A stretch of DNA of 64,000 nucleotides from positions 620,001 through 684,000 of the forward strand of contig NZ_AHCD03000044.1 of assembly GCF_000238295.3 (NCBI RefSeq), written 5' to 3'. The position numbers and the translations under genes are program-made. Under the pieces are notes generated by a model that had not been told where the DNA came from, did no database searches, and was given only the letters and a program-made list of their open reading frames with translations. Below are positions 10,075 through 18,796 of this stretch, piece after piece; the first letter of the stretch is position 1; every line of letters begins with the position of its first letter. Origin of the DNA: Pseudoalteromonas rubra (GTDB taxonomy: Bacteria; Pseudomonadota; Gammaproteobacteria; Enterobacterales; Alteromonadaceae).

Positions 10075-11658
10075 ATGAAAAAAATAACGATTACGCTGGC
10101 TTCTTTTAGTCTACTAGGCATCTTGGTTTTCGTGGCTAATTTGTCATTTAAACAGGCCTATCAGAGCCCAGACGCTAAAGCCGTGCGCACTGCTAACCCC
10201 AATCACGTCAAGAGCCAGGAGCATGTCTCTGGATATCGGGTCCATATACAGTCTGCTGTATTGAGTGATAAAGGCACTGCGTTTGCTCACTCTGATTTAA
10301 CCTGGAACATGTACTTTCATCAGGCTTTAGGGAATGCTTCAAGGTCTGCCGCGCTGTTAACCGATATAGAATTTGTCTCTGATAACAAAACTCAGCACAT
10401 GCCGCAGCAGTTACCGTTTTACTTTTCTTATGACGGCCAGCAATTTGTGCACTCTGACCTATTGGGATTAGCTCAGTCTCATCCGTTATCCGTGTTGCCA
10501 AAAATACTGGATCTGATGAGCTATTCACTAACAGAAACGCTAACCTTCAATGATGCATTGGGATCAACGACATATCGCTTTGAGCAAGATGGTAATGCCA
10601 TTGGCAGAGAAATTGTGAGGCAAGAGAGGCAAACCAATAATAAAGCGCAAGAAAGCTGGTTGCTCACATTAAAAAACGCTGATCAGACTATGACCAATCA
10701 GCCAGGTCCGCTCACGCTTGAGTATAGTCATACGCAAACTTTGCAGCAAAACACGCAGCAGTATCAAGTTGTACAAACTGTGAAAATACAGCCTGTAGAA
10801 TACCAGCCATTTGCTCTGGCCAACTGGATCGCATCTCATAATGCGAGTGTCCCCTCGTTAGATAATAACCCATCTGCACCGATTGCGATCACAGCGGAAA
10901 ACTTTATGGCACAGTTGGAGCAGTTAACTGGTTCTTTGGATCCCATGCTGGCAAAAGAAATTGGCAAATTCATGTTAGAGAACTACGATCATAGCACCAT
11001 TAAGGCCTACCTGACGGAGCATGCTGGTCTGAACTCCGCATTGATCTATTCGTTGCAAAAAGCCCAAACACCGGAGGCCGAACAAACCCTTGCTGACTTG
11101 CTGATTGAACGCGATCTTGACCATCCCTCTTTGCAAAAGGTCGCAATGGCACTAGGCAGAATCGAAAATGCATCTAATATTGCATTTACCAGCCTGCAAG
11201 CTGTGGCAGACGATCATTCTGACCAAACATTGTCAGGCGTTGCATTGCTGAGTATTGGCACGATGAATAAGTTTTCGCCAGCTCAGTCACAGCAGGTGGC
11301 GCGATTATTGGAGCGCAAACTGACTGAGCCGCAACAGCTGCCAACAGCTATTTTGGCAATCGCTAATAGTAAAAACCCTACTTTGGTGAACAGGCTGCCC
11401 GAATATCTAACTCACACAGACGGACAAGTCAGGCGCAATACAATCAAATCGTTGGCGAACAATGAAGCCTATCAGGACCAGGTTGTCACCAGCCTGACCG
11501 GTGCACCAGATGTGAATACAGTGGATGCGTTTGTCAGAACATATCAGCGTGCTGACTACACGTTATCAGAGGAGAATATCGGCAAACTGACGGCGTTTTA
11601 TCAGGCCACAACGCACCCAATAATCAAAAAACGACTTGCTTCGATCATCCAGCAGTAG
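10075..11658 (+). CDS. Exported protein with beta-rich N-terminal half and HEAT-like helical C-terminal half
   Basis: The protein has 527 residues, with an N-terminal signal or anchor (ITLASFSLLGILVFVANL, residues 5-22). Residues about 45-245 look beta-rich. Residues about 270-527 are a run of short helical pairs resembling HEAT repeats, with segments such as DLLIERDLDHPSLQKVAMALG and the closing EYLTHTDGQVRRNTIKSLA. A beta barrel followed by a helical superhelix is also the layout of the vitellogenin/MTP lipid-transfer N-terminal region. That likeness is structural inference only. It follows the exported protein at 9054 and may be its partner. A strong hairpin follows the gene. Confidence 0.75.
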   Translation: MKKITITLASFSLLGILVFVANLSFKQAYQSPDAKAVRTANPNHVKSQEHVSGYRVHIQSAVLSDKGTAFAHSDLTWNMYFHQALGNASRSAALLTDIEFVSDNKTQHMPQQLPFYFSYDGQQFVHSDLLGLAQSHPLSVLPKILDLMSYSLTETLTFNDALGSTTYRFEQDGNAIGREIVRQERQTNNKAQESWLLTLKNADQTMTNQPGPLTLEYSHTQTLQQNTQQYQVVQTVKIQPVEYQPFALANWIASHNASVPSLDNNPSAPIAITAENFMAQLEQLTGSLDPMLAKEIGKFMLENYDHSTIKAYLTEHAGLNSALIYSLQKAQTPEAEQTLADLLIERDLDHPSLQKVAMALGRIENASNIAFTSLQAVADDHSDQTLSGVALLSIGTMNKFSPAQSQQVARLLERKLTEPQQLPTAILAIANSKNPTLVNRLPEYLTHTDGQVRRNTIKSLANNEAYQDQVVTSLTGAPDVNTVDAFVRTYQRADYTLSEENIGKLTAFYQATTHPIIKKRLASIIQQ

Positions 11659-11681
11659 TCATAGGGTGAGCGTGTGTTTAT

Positions 11682-11719
11682 GCCACTCTTTTAGCAATTA
11701 ACAAACGCTAAAGAGTGGC
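11682..11719 (+). terminator. Hairpin terminator after the exported-protein pair
   Basis: GCCACTCTTTTAGC pairs with GCTAAAGAGTGGC, a 13-bp stem with one bulged base and an 11-base loop, 23 bases after the stop at 11658. The inner T run and lack of a clean U tail make the mechanism uncertain, but the stem is long. Confidence 0.5.
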
Positions 11720-11842
11720 CAGCTAATTAACGTCTGTCCATACAGTCATTAAGACTGCACGTAATATCATGTAATACCAAGCTTACCCCGGGACTTCTAA
11801 CCTTTCATCACTTATTAAACGGTCAATATGAGGAATAAACCG

Positions 11843-13597
11843 ATGAAAGATGTATTTTTTGGACTGGCAGAACAATACGACACAGGCAGTATTCCCAACG
11901 TAGCAATCAATGCTTCTGGTCAGGTACTGGAGGTACACAAGAACGAAGAAGGTTATAAGCTTTACTATCGGTTCGGCAACTTAAACAAAGCGACTGTAAG
12001 CTGGGGACCCAGTCACCACTATGATGACGGTAACACGCCTGCCGTAGCAATCAACAACCGCGGTGTTGCGGTTGAAGTGCATAAAAACCAGGCTGGCTCT
12101 ACACTGTACTATCATGTCGGAGATGTGTCTTCAAACGGCGTAAACTGGCATAGCTCTCATAAGTACGACAGTGGTATTGAACCGCATGTTGCAGTCAATG
12201 ACGATGGTATAGTGGTAGAAGTTCACAAGACTCAAAGCCCCTTTAGCAACGGTCTTTACTATCACGTGGGACAGGTAAACGGGAGCAAAGTTGATTGGCA
12301 TTCCAGCCATGAATACGACTCAGGTTCTGTTCCTCAGGTTGCCCTGAATAATAATGGCTACGTTGTTGAAGTGCACCAGTCTCAAAGCAAATCAAAAGTC
12401 TGGTATCACGTGGGTCGAGTGAATGGCAGCAAAATTGACTTTGGTAGCAGCCATGAGTTTGGGTCGGGTACGGCGCCAAGTGTCGCGTTAACCGACGATG
12501 AGATAGTGATAGCAGTATGGAGTCAGGGCGGCAAGCTTTATCAACGCCAGGGCCAAATTAGCGGGACTCAAATTGACTGGCAAAGTGACGCTGTTGAATT
12601 TGATGATGGTCAGCGTCCTTCTGTTGGTATTGCTAATAACACAGCAGTGCAGGTGCACCCTTCAGAAACAATTTTATACGGATTGTGGTATTCCACCTCC
12701 ATGCTCACAAACCGGGCTTCATGGATGCAAGACAGGTTAAGTGAACTGGGTAACAGAACCATCTCAGATTTGGCCCTGCCAGCTTCTCATGATTCGGGGA
12801 TGTATAAAGGTGGACTCGCCGTCTTTGGTAAAACGCAAGACTTGTCCATTAAAGGTCAATTAGAAGCTGGAGTCAGATACTTCGATTTGCGCCCCAAATG
12901 GACAGGCAGTAAGTTTGTTATATATCACGGCCCAATTACCGGGCCTGACTTATCCGAGGTACTGTCCGACATTCGTGCTTACTGTGAACAAGGTCACAAG
13001 GAGCTTGCCATCCTTAAGTTTTCTCACTTTGATGGCATCAATAGCACTAATTACCCGGCATTTCGTCAACAAGTTGAAGATGCAATAGGTGCATGGATGG
13101 TTAAAACGAAACCTGAAGGCAAGCGTTTAGCTGAGGGCACACTCAGTGAATACGTAAACGAGGGTACAGCAATGATGGCCGCCATTGGCAATGATTTAGC
13201 GATTGATCAGCCACAGCAAGGTTTTTGGGTTTACAAAGACTGGGATTCGCAAGCCGTTGCTGAAGCTGATCTTACCGTATTCGATGAGTATTCCGATAAA
13301 ATTAGTTTTAGCGCGATGAAACAAGACCAGTTCAGGAAGTTCGAGGAATTTACCGGCAAATGCAAAAAAGATCCAAGCGTGCCGTGCGATCTCTTCTTAC
13401 TTTCATGGACACTCACCCCGCCAACAGCCGTATGGCCAGTCTCCAAAGAAGCAAACCGGGCATTAGGCAGTGCAATGGTCGAGCTGCCTGAGAAAAATCA
13501 GTACGGTAAAATAGTCAACTTGCTGTATGTCGACTATGTCGAATACGCGCGGGCGACCGATGTGGCGATAGCGCAAAACAACACAAACCAGCTCTAA
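11843..13597 (+). CDS. PLC-like phosphodiesterase with six N-terminal beta repeats
   Basis: The C-terminal part, about residues 300-580, has the marks of phosphatidylinositol-specific phospholipase C X domains: ALPASHDSG with one catalytic histidine, GVRYFDLRPKW, and VIYHGP with the second histidine. Such enzymes cleave phosphoinositide-type phosphodiesters. The N-terminal part is six repeats of about 50 residues, each starting like YDSGxxPxVAxN and continuing xVVEVHKxQ and LYYHVG, which would suit a six-bladed propeller. The start used here (ATG at 11843) has GAGGA eight bases upstream; an in-frame ATG at 11828 would add five residues. No signal peptide is visible at either start, which is odd for an enzyme with outer-surface substrates. 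Confidence 0.8.
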   Translation: MKDVFFGLAEQYDTGSIPNVAINASGQVLEVHKNEEGYKLYYRFGNLNKATVSWGPSHHYDDGNTPAVAINNRGVAVEVHKNQAGSTLYYHVGDVSSNGVNWHSSHKYDSGIEPHVAVNDDGIVVEVHKTQSPFSNGLYYHVGQVNGSKVDWHSSHEYDSGSVPQVALNNNGYVVEVHQSQSKSKVWYHVGRVNGSKIDFGSSHEFGSGTAPSVALTDDEIVIAVWSQGGKLYQRQGQISGTQIDWQSDAVEFDDGQRPSVGIANNTAVQVHPSETILYGLWYSTSMLTNRASWMQDRLSELGNRTISDLALPASHDSGMYKGGLAVFGKTQDLSIKGQLEAGVRYFDLRPKWTGSKFVIYHGPITGPDLSEVLSDIRAYCEQGHKELAILKFSHFDGINSTNYPAFRQQVEDAIGAWMVKTKPEGKRLAEGTLSEYVNEGTAMMAAIGNDLAIDQPQQGFWVYKDWDSQAVAEADLTVFDEYSDKISFSAMKQDQFRKFEEFTGKCKKDPSVPCDLFLLSWTLTPPTAVWPVSKEANRALGSAMVELPEKNQYGKIVNLLYVDYVEYARATDVAIAQNNTNQL

Positions 13598-13891
13598 GAG
13601 TTTGCCAGACTCACCGGGGAAGAAATAATAGGTGTTTTTCTTTCCCTCTTTCTACGAGCAGCGTGGTAACCAATTGGTATGCTTTGATCTTATTGTTTCT
13701 GGTCTTTTCGTTCTTACCTTATGCATTTATCATTGCAGAACACACTGATCATGCCTTTCTTAGCGTATGGGGTAATTGTACTGTATGTTTCTGCAAGTTC
13801 CTCACAAGGGGCGGCCTCGTTGTTGTGATTTAAGTGCTATTGTGAAGAGACTGCACAGGCCTAAACAGTAAACAGACTAAGAGAATGAACG

Positions 13892-14239
13892 ATGAACACA
13901 GAACAAGCATACAATATTCTGGGAAACGTGCTTTGTGCCTACTTCGACCCTGACGAGCCATTTGATAAGCTGGAAATGATATTAGAAATTGGCGATGGTG
14001 CGACAGCTGAAACGGTATGGAAGCACTTTAAAGGCCAGAAAACATGCCCTTCCCTTAGTGTGGATATCCCGCTTCAGGCTGCAATTGATTTACACAGTGC
14101 CGCCTTTTTCCTTCGTGATAACCTGCTCGAAACAAGCAATGAGCAGATCTGGGGGTTGGTTTTTACCCTCTACCCGGATAGCAGCTTTAATATAGAGTAC
14201 ACCTATGAAAAGTCTGACTGGTTAAAAGGCGGAGAGTGA
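13892..14239 (+). CDS. Small acidic protein, possibly DUF600/immunity-like
   Basis: This 115-residue acidic protein has no signal peptide or membrane segment. Its end, LVFTLYPDSSFNIEYTYEKSDWL, resembles the closing strand pattern of DUF600/YezG-type immunity proteins, which protect against contact-dependent toxins. The likeness is weak. It follows the PLC-like gene by about 290 bases on the same strand, so an immunity role toward a neighbouring effector is possible but unproven. The MITE-like repeat begins directly after its stop codon. Confidence 0.6.
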   Translation: MNTEQAYNILGNVLCAYFDPDEPFDKLEMILEIGDGATAETVWKHFKGQKTCPSLSVDIPLQAAIDLHSAAFFLRDNLLETSNEQIWGLVFTLYPDSSFNIEYTYEKSDWLKGGE

Positions 14240-14241
14240 TC

Positions 14242-14407
14242 TTATACCAGTTTCACTTAATACCTGGTCTATTTGAAGGAGCAAATAGGACGCTAACAGC
14301 GTTAAAAATTTCTCATTTAGAACAACTAAATAGCAAAATTTTTGCCTTGTTATCGACCCTATTTTCTCGCCTCAAAATAGATCACTTAATTAAGCAAATT
14401 GGTATTA
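14242..14407 (+). repeat. MITE-like repeat, copy 1 (short form)
   Basis: This 166-bp element begins TTATACCAGTTTCACTTAAT and ends CTTAATTAAGCAAATTGGTAT, giving imperfect terminal inverted repeats of about 18 bp. The same element occurs inverted at 52372-52584, where it holds about 48 extra bases in the middle. The interior includes GGAGCAAATA and GCGTTAAAAATTTCTCATTT in both copies. It inserts directly after the stop codon at 14239. A 64-codon open frame through it (14236-14430) is a by-product of the repeat and is not called a gene. Confidence 0.8.
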
Positions 14408-14437
14408 CTGCCGGATTAGCTAAATTTTAAAACTAAA

Positions 14438-14457
14438 ATGCCCGACTTGGCGGGCAT
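14438..14457 (-). terminator. Intrinsic terminator after lodB-like gene
   Basis: ATGCCCG and CGGGCAT form a 7-bp stem with a 6-base loop. On the minus strand the stem is followed by TTTTAGTTTT, which suits termination of the leftward lod-like operon. On the plus strand it is followed by GTTTGTT, so it may work both ways. Confidence 0.6.
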
Positions 14458-14492
14458 GTTTGTTGATTATTGAGTGGTAACTTGTATTACCG

Positions 14493-15605
14493 TCAGCTTG
14501 CCCGGCGTTGCTGCCAGAATGCGGCCTCATGCCAGCGCTGTTCTTGTTGGTAGAAGTATTCTCTTTGGCTGAGGTAATTAATAAACTCATTGCCTATGTA
14601 TTGTCGATACTCAGCCAGTGTAGTTGGCTTATTATCCAGCCAGTCTGCGATGGCGTGTGCGGCTTTAAGCCCGGTTGCCAGCGCTTTATAAACCCCCTGA
14701 GAGCTGATAGGGTCATAGCAGGATGCGGCATCGCCAACCGCCAGCCAGCCATTGCCTGCCGGCGGATTCAGCAAACTGGAGGGGGTTTTCCAGTAGTGTA
14801 AATGTGCAGGCGGGGCGAGGCTGTGCACGCGCTCTGCAACATGTGCGCTTTGATTTAACAGGGCGAACCAGTTTCTTGGGTCTTTCAGCCCATGTTCTTT
14901 GGCGATATGGGCATCGGTTGTCAAACTGACCACCAGCTGGTTGTTCGGAATAGAGGCGCAATACCACCAGCCAAGGTCGATGGCCTCAAGCAAAGTCAGC
15001 TTGAGTGTATTTAAGTCAGTGTCTTTGCAATCAAAATAAGCGGCAATGCTTAGCATCGTATCCTGCATTTTGGGTTGGGCGCCAAATCTGCGGGCAACAA
15101 TGGCAGACTGACCTGTGGCATCCACCACAAAGCGACATCGCACAGGCGGCTGGTCGTCAAAAGATAGCTGCAATGGATAGGGCGTGTTGTGCTCAACAGA
15201 GACAGACGCAAAGCGCGTTTCACAGGCAAGGTGACCACCTCTTTGTTTAAACTGATCTGCCATAAACCGGTCAAAGCGACGTCTGTCGAGATGCCAGCCT
15301 GCGCCATAGGGGTTGAACAGGTTATCATTAAACCCCAGTTGTGCGCTGCCCCAGCTGGAGAAACTGCCCAGGCAAGGCTCATGGTCTTGCTGTTCAAAGG
15401 CATTAGCAATGTTCAGGCGTTGAAATAATTTTCGGGTGTCAGGCGGAATACTCTCGCCAATTTTGGGTTTGCTGTAACTACCAGCTTCGGCAAGGAAAAC
15501 CCTGCCGACGCCGATATTTTGTAGCGCGATCCCTGTCGCTGTCCCTGCCGGACCACCACCCACAATGGCCACGTCAAATTTCCTGCTGTCATCAATCGCG
15601 CTCAT
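14493..15605 (-). CDS. LodB-like FAD-dependent oxidoreductase
   Basis: The protein has 370 residues. It opens with an FAD-binding Rossmann motif (VAIVGGGPAGTATGIAL, residues 12-28) and later shows the GD motif of group-A flavoproteins (GWLAVGDAASCYDPISSQG, about residues 285-303). This is the halogenase/geranylgeranyl-reductase-like class that includes LodB. LodB is needed in Marinomonas to form the cysteine tryptophylquinone cofactor of LodA. It is the last gene of a leftward three-gene operon; its ribosome site (AAGGAA) overlaps the stop codon of the lodA-like gene. The partner gene makes the LodB assignment stronger than sequence alone would. Named as LodB-like because substrate and exact subgroup cannot be told. 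Confidence 0.85.
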   Translation of the reverse strand: MSAIDDSRKFDVAIVGGGPAGTATGIALQNIGVGRVFLAEAGSYSKPKIGESIPPDTRKLFQRLNIANAFEQQDHEPCLGSFSSWGSAQLGFNDNLFNPYGAGWHLDRRRFDRFMADQFKQRGGHLACETRFASVSVEHNTPYPLQLSFDDQPPVRCRFVVDATGQSAIVARRFGAQPKMQDTMLSIAAYFDCKDTDLNTLKLTLLEAIDLGWWYCASIPNNQLVVSLTTDAHIAKEHGLKDPRNWFALLNQSAHVAERVHSLAPPAHLHYWKTPSSLLNPPAGNGWLAVGDAASCYDPISSQGVYKALATGLKAAHAIADWLDNKPTTLAEYRQYIGNEFINYLSQREYFYQQEQRWHEAAFWQQRRAS

Positions 15606-15614
15606 TATATTTCC

Positions 15615-17783
15615 TTATTTCTTTTTCGTTGCTGTGCCATTACCACCTATCATTGGCCAGGGGGTTGGATCGGCTAACTCAGGTTCACAGCCCTTTAATC
15701 TGCTTTCTACTTCAAGGTAAACATGGTCAGCGTACTGCTTGCCATCATCAATCACCGTGCCCTGAACTATTACGCCAATGTCGTCCCACTTGGTCAGCAT
15801 TTCCCGGTATTCCCAGAAGCGCCCTGCATTGGCTAAATCATGTTTATCCTCTGGAGAGTTTTCCTGCGGATAAGTGCCGGAGCCTCGCACCGAGTAACGC
15901 TGTGCCGGTAGTTCTTTGCTATTGATATCATAGTCTTCCGCTACATAAACTGTAACCGGGCGCTGCGCCGGCCATGACCAGTAGAGCGTTTCAGAATTGA
16001 GGTCATTCGGCGAAGTCTGGTGAATAGCACAGGAGTTATAATCTGCATGCCAGGGCAGGGCCATAAACTTAGTGGCATCACCTGGCTCTAAACCCAAATG
16101 CTCGACGTCTTCATGTTGTGGGATCCAGCCCAAGCCCAAAAATGGCTTTTCGGTTTGCGCTGTCGAGTAGTTAAGCGGTTTATGCTTGATCCGAAATGGT
16201 CCTGCACCGGTCAGCCAGTCCTGATACATGGCGGGCTCGCGAATGATCCAGGTCATATCTATGCCCGGGCTAAAGCGTCCACCTAAGCAGTTTTGCAGAG
16301 TCGCCCGATCCAGGTATTCGCCCTCATTGAGCTTTTGCGCGCTGGTGTGCACATAGTTATGATTCGACCAGCAGTGCAGGAACTGATACTGAGTAACTGT
16401 GGGGGTTAAAAACGGTTTACCACCTGCAGCACTGGAATCACCTAACGCCAGCGGCATCAGTGGTGCGCCTTCGTCAATCGACTGCGAGCGCCAGGTTGCC
16501 TCAGTGCCCGGGTTAGGCTGACGAATATAGGCTAAGCCAGCTAAAATGGTGCGGTCCGGATCATCCTCTGCAACGATCGCGTCTACCGATTTGTGAGCCT
16601 GGATGGCAATTTCAGGTAAGTAGGCGTTCCACAGTTGCTGCCCGGTCGCTTTAAAGATCGGTTTAATGTGGTCATCAAATGCCGGTTTATAATCCGGATT
16701 AAATTTACCATCGCGATATAACTCAGGTTGTAAATTCAGCTTTCTGACAAAGGTATCGTAGGCTTCATCAAACAGAGAAACCACATTCAGCGTTTGTGGC
16801 GCGTAACTGGGGTCGGTCACAACCGCCCAGCCGCCAAATACTTCCTCGATGCTGCCATCGTCAAATTCAACCACAGCCGTCACCGGGCCGTCTGACGTAT
16901 CGTCAAACCACTGGTCGTTGTTGACAGGTCCTTCAATCGGCACTGGCTTGTCTTTGCTATCGAGTCTCCAGCCAACAGCCTTACCATAACCACCGGCAAC
17001 AATTAGACGTCCTTGTGCATCTGTGTGTAGCTCACCCAGGCTGGTGATCCCATAAGGTGTGCGTGCTTTATGGATGTCGCTGCGATCTACCACGTCCTTA
17101 ATCTTGAACTCAGCACTTGTCACTTGTTCGTTTTTCTCTGGGATATCCAGGTAGTCAAAGTGCATATACGGGAAGGATTTAGGGTAATCCGCGACTTCAA
17201 CTTTGTTACCGTCTTTCAGGTAAGCCGCTACTTCGCTGTTATCAAACTCAGCCTCGGGCGTCTCCCGGTCAACCACGCGTGGGCCTGCGTCTATGACCAG
17301 TCTGGATAACCGGCTTTCATTGTAAGGGTCCAGGCCCTCAGACAGGTTACGTAACACCGGGAACTTACCATTTTCGTAGGCAACGACACCGTGGTCGTCG
17401 TCGTTTACGAACCAGGCCGATTTCTTATTGGCCAGATGCACACACCATTTGATGTTAGTCACGGTTTTGCCCTGAAAGCTGGCGCCCACAGTCAGCTCCT
17501 GGCTATGGCCTTGTTCAGGGTAGCTCGGCTGATCAACGTCAGTGTAAGCAAACACACGAAAGCGTGCTGCCTGGCGTTTAAAAGCACCTTGCTCATCGCG
17601 CAATTGAGAGCTGGTGATCACTTCACCTGTAGCTGGATCGAGCGGCAATCCCCCCGTGGTTTTCTGTGGTTTGCCTGGCTGAGGTAGTGCAGCGATGCTC
17701 TCAGGCGCCAGGTAATATTCTTCACTGTTACCAACGCGTGCAATGCCAATAGCAGGATGAATTTTGAATAGTGTTTTAGACAT
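15615..17783 (-). CDS. LodA/GoxA-family cysteine tryptophylquinone amino-acid oxidase
   Basis: The protein has 722 residues and starts with the family signature IHPAIGIARVGNSEEYY. LodA and GoxA oxidise lysine or glycine and release hydrogen peroxide; LodA is the antibacterial protein marinocine. The cofactor is built from one cysteine and one tryptophan of the protein. Likely residues here are the Cys of NCLGGRFSPGIDMTW (about residue 499) and the Trp of PWHADY (about residue 578), so both seem present. WPAQRP follows as in the family. No signal peptide is visible, as in other members, which leave the cell by an unclear route. The substrate cannot be predicted. It lies 11 bases after the ferritin-like gene and directly before the LodB-like gene. 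Confidence 0.9.
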   Translation of the reverse strand: MSKTLFKIHPAIGIARVGNSEEYYLAPESIAALPQPGKPQKTTGGLPLDPATGEVITSSQLRDEQGAFKRQAARFRVFAYTDVDQPSYPEQGHSQELTVGASFQGKTVTNIKWCVHLANKKSAWFVNDDDHGVVAYENGKFPVLRNLSEGLDPYNESRLSRLVIDAGPRVVDRETPEAEFDNSEVAAYLKDGNKVEVADYPKSFPYMHFDYLDIPEKNEQVTSAEFKIKDVVDRSDIHKARTPYGITSLGELHTDAQGRLIVAGGYGKAVGWRLDSKDKPVPIEGPVNNDQWFDDTSDGPVTAVVEFDDGSIEEVFGGWAVVTDPSYAPQTLNVVSLFDEAYDTFVRKLNLQPELYRDGKFNPDYKPAFDDHIKPIFKATGQQLWNAYLPEIAIQAHKSVDAIVAEDDPDRTILAGLAYIRQPNPGTEATWRSQSIDEGAPLMPLALGDSSAAGGKPFLTPTVTQYQFLHCWSNHNYVHTSAQKLNEGEYLDRATLQNCLGGRFSPGIDMTWIIREPAMYQDWLTGAGPFRIKHKPLNYSTAQTEKPFLGLGWIPQHEDVEHLGLEPGDATKFMALPWHADYNSCAIHQTSPNDLNSETLYWSWPAQRPVTVYVAEDYDINSKELPAQRYSVRGSGTYPQENSPEDKHDLANAGRFWEYREMLTKWDDIGVIVQGTVIDDGKQYADHVYLEVESRLKGCEPELADPTPWPMIGGNGTATKKK

Positions 17784-17794
17784 GATGGCATTCC

Positions 17795-18796
17795 TTATTG
17801 ATCATTTGGCATTGAAAACAAAGGCAACACGCCATTTTGCCAGCAGGCTGAGATTGCTGCGCCATTTTTGTACATCACTACCGCAAAGTCATCCGGAGTG
17901 TTCCCTGTCGTAAAGGTCTCATTCATGATTTCCAGAAATTCGCTAAAGTGTTGCAACTGAATTTGTTGCAGGCTCTTTTGTCGTTCACCGTAAGGCACAA
18001 TCGCGTGGGTTTCTGGCAAAGGCTGTTTTAACAGGTAAGTGAATTTTTCGTAGTGATCCCAGGTAGGCTGAATATCATCCGCACGATTTTGATATTCTGG
18101 CGGAATATACTGTGCTGTTTTTTCATACCCTTCTCCCTGATCGGTGATTAAATCAATGAGGTTGTAAGCCTGCGTCAAACCATCAGAGCCAGCTTCGGTG
18201 ATTGTCAGCTGCGTATCAGGGTAAAAGTTTCCAAAGTGGTTTACCTGTTTTGCGTTGGCCTGAAGTAAATCAACACGTGCTTCACAGCCAGCTTTGATTG
18301 CAGCGTATAACTCGCCAATGGAGCCATATTCATCTGTGGCACCGGTGCCGCCTTTCTCTTTCCAGGTGGGGAATTCGATAATACACATGGTATTCAGTCT
18401 TTCCACGTCAAACGCGCCGATGGCCGTTGAGTGTGGGAAGTAGATGTCTTTCGGGTTAGGATCATCCAGGTCAAAATCCAGATGTGGGATAGTTGTGCCG
18501 TACTGAGGGGCGCGGATCTCAAGAGCAGTGCCATAGGCGTTGGCAAGGTTTGCTGCGCTTTGCAGGTGCAACATCTCCTGGTTCACGACCGACTTGATCA
18601 AGCGACCAGCTTCAGTGGATTGATCTTTAATGGAATACATAGCAGCCATATAAAATGGAATGGTGTACATCTCAACGTCAACCGCCCACTGTAAGTGGTC
18701 ATGCAATTGTTTATCGCTCCAGCCACCTACCACTTTTTTTGGCTTTTGTAATGGTTTTGCCATCAAAAAATTCGATGGGTTCTCGAGTTTAATCAT
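17795..18796 (-). CDS. Ferritin-like (VioB-type) domain protein in the lod-like operon
   Basis: The protein has 333 residues. The N-terminal half has the pattern of the ferritin-like domain of VioB/RebD-type imino-acid dimer synthases: DVEMYTIPFYMAAMYS, then VVNQEMLHLQSAANL with the ExxH metal motif, then later helices carrying FPTWKEK and EYGSIGELY. Such domains often bind a di-iron or haem centre. It is the first gene of the operon and has a good AAAGGAA ribosome site. Its position before lodA/lodB homologues suggests it acts on the product of the oxidase (an imino or keto acid) or helps in maturation; this is inference. VioB itself is much longer, so this is a stand-alone version. Confidence 0.75.
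   Translation of the reverse strand: MIKLENPSNFLMAKPLQKPKKVVGGWSDKQLHDHLQWAVDVEMYTIPFYMAAMYSIKDQSTEAGRLIKSVVNQEMLHLQSAANLANAYGTALEIRAPQYGTTIPHLDFDLDDPNPKDIYFPHSTAIGAFDVERLNTMCIIEFPTWKEKGGTGATDEYGSIGELYAAIKAGCEARVDLLQANAKQVNHFGNFYPDTQLTITEAGSDGLTQAYNLIDLITDQGEGYEKTAQYIPPEYQNRADDIQPTWDHYEKFTYLLKQPLPETHAIVPYGERQKSLQQIQLQHFSEFLEIMNETFTTGNTPDDFAVVMYKNGAAISACWQNGVLPLFSMPNDQ

Noticed and set aside
14236..14430. 64-codon ORF overlapping the end of the small acidic gene
   Set aside because: It runs through the MITE-like repeat and has no ribosome site of its own; the frame is explained by the repeat.
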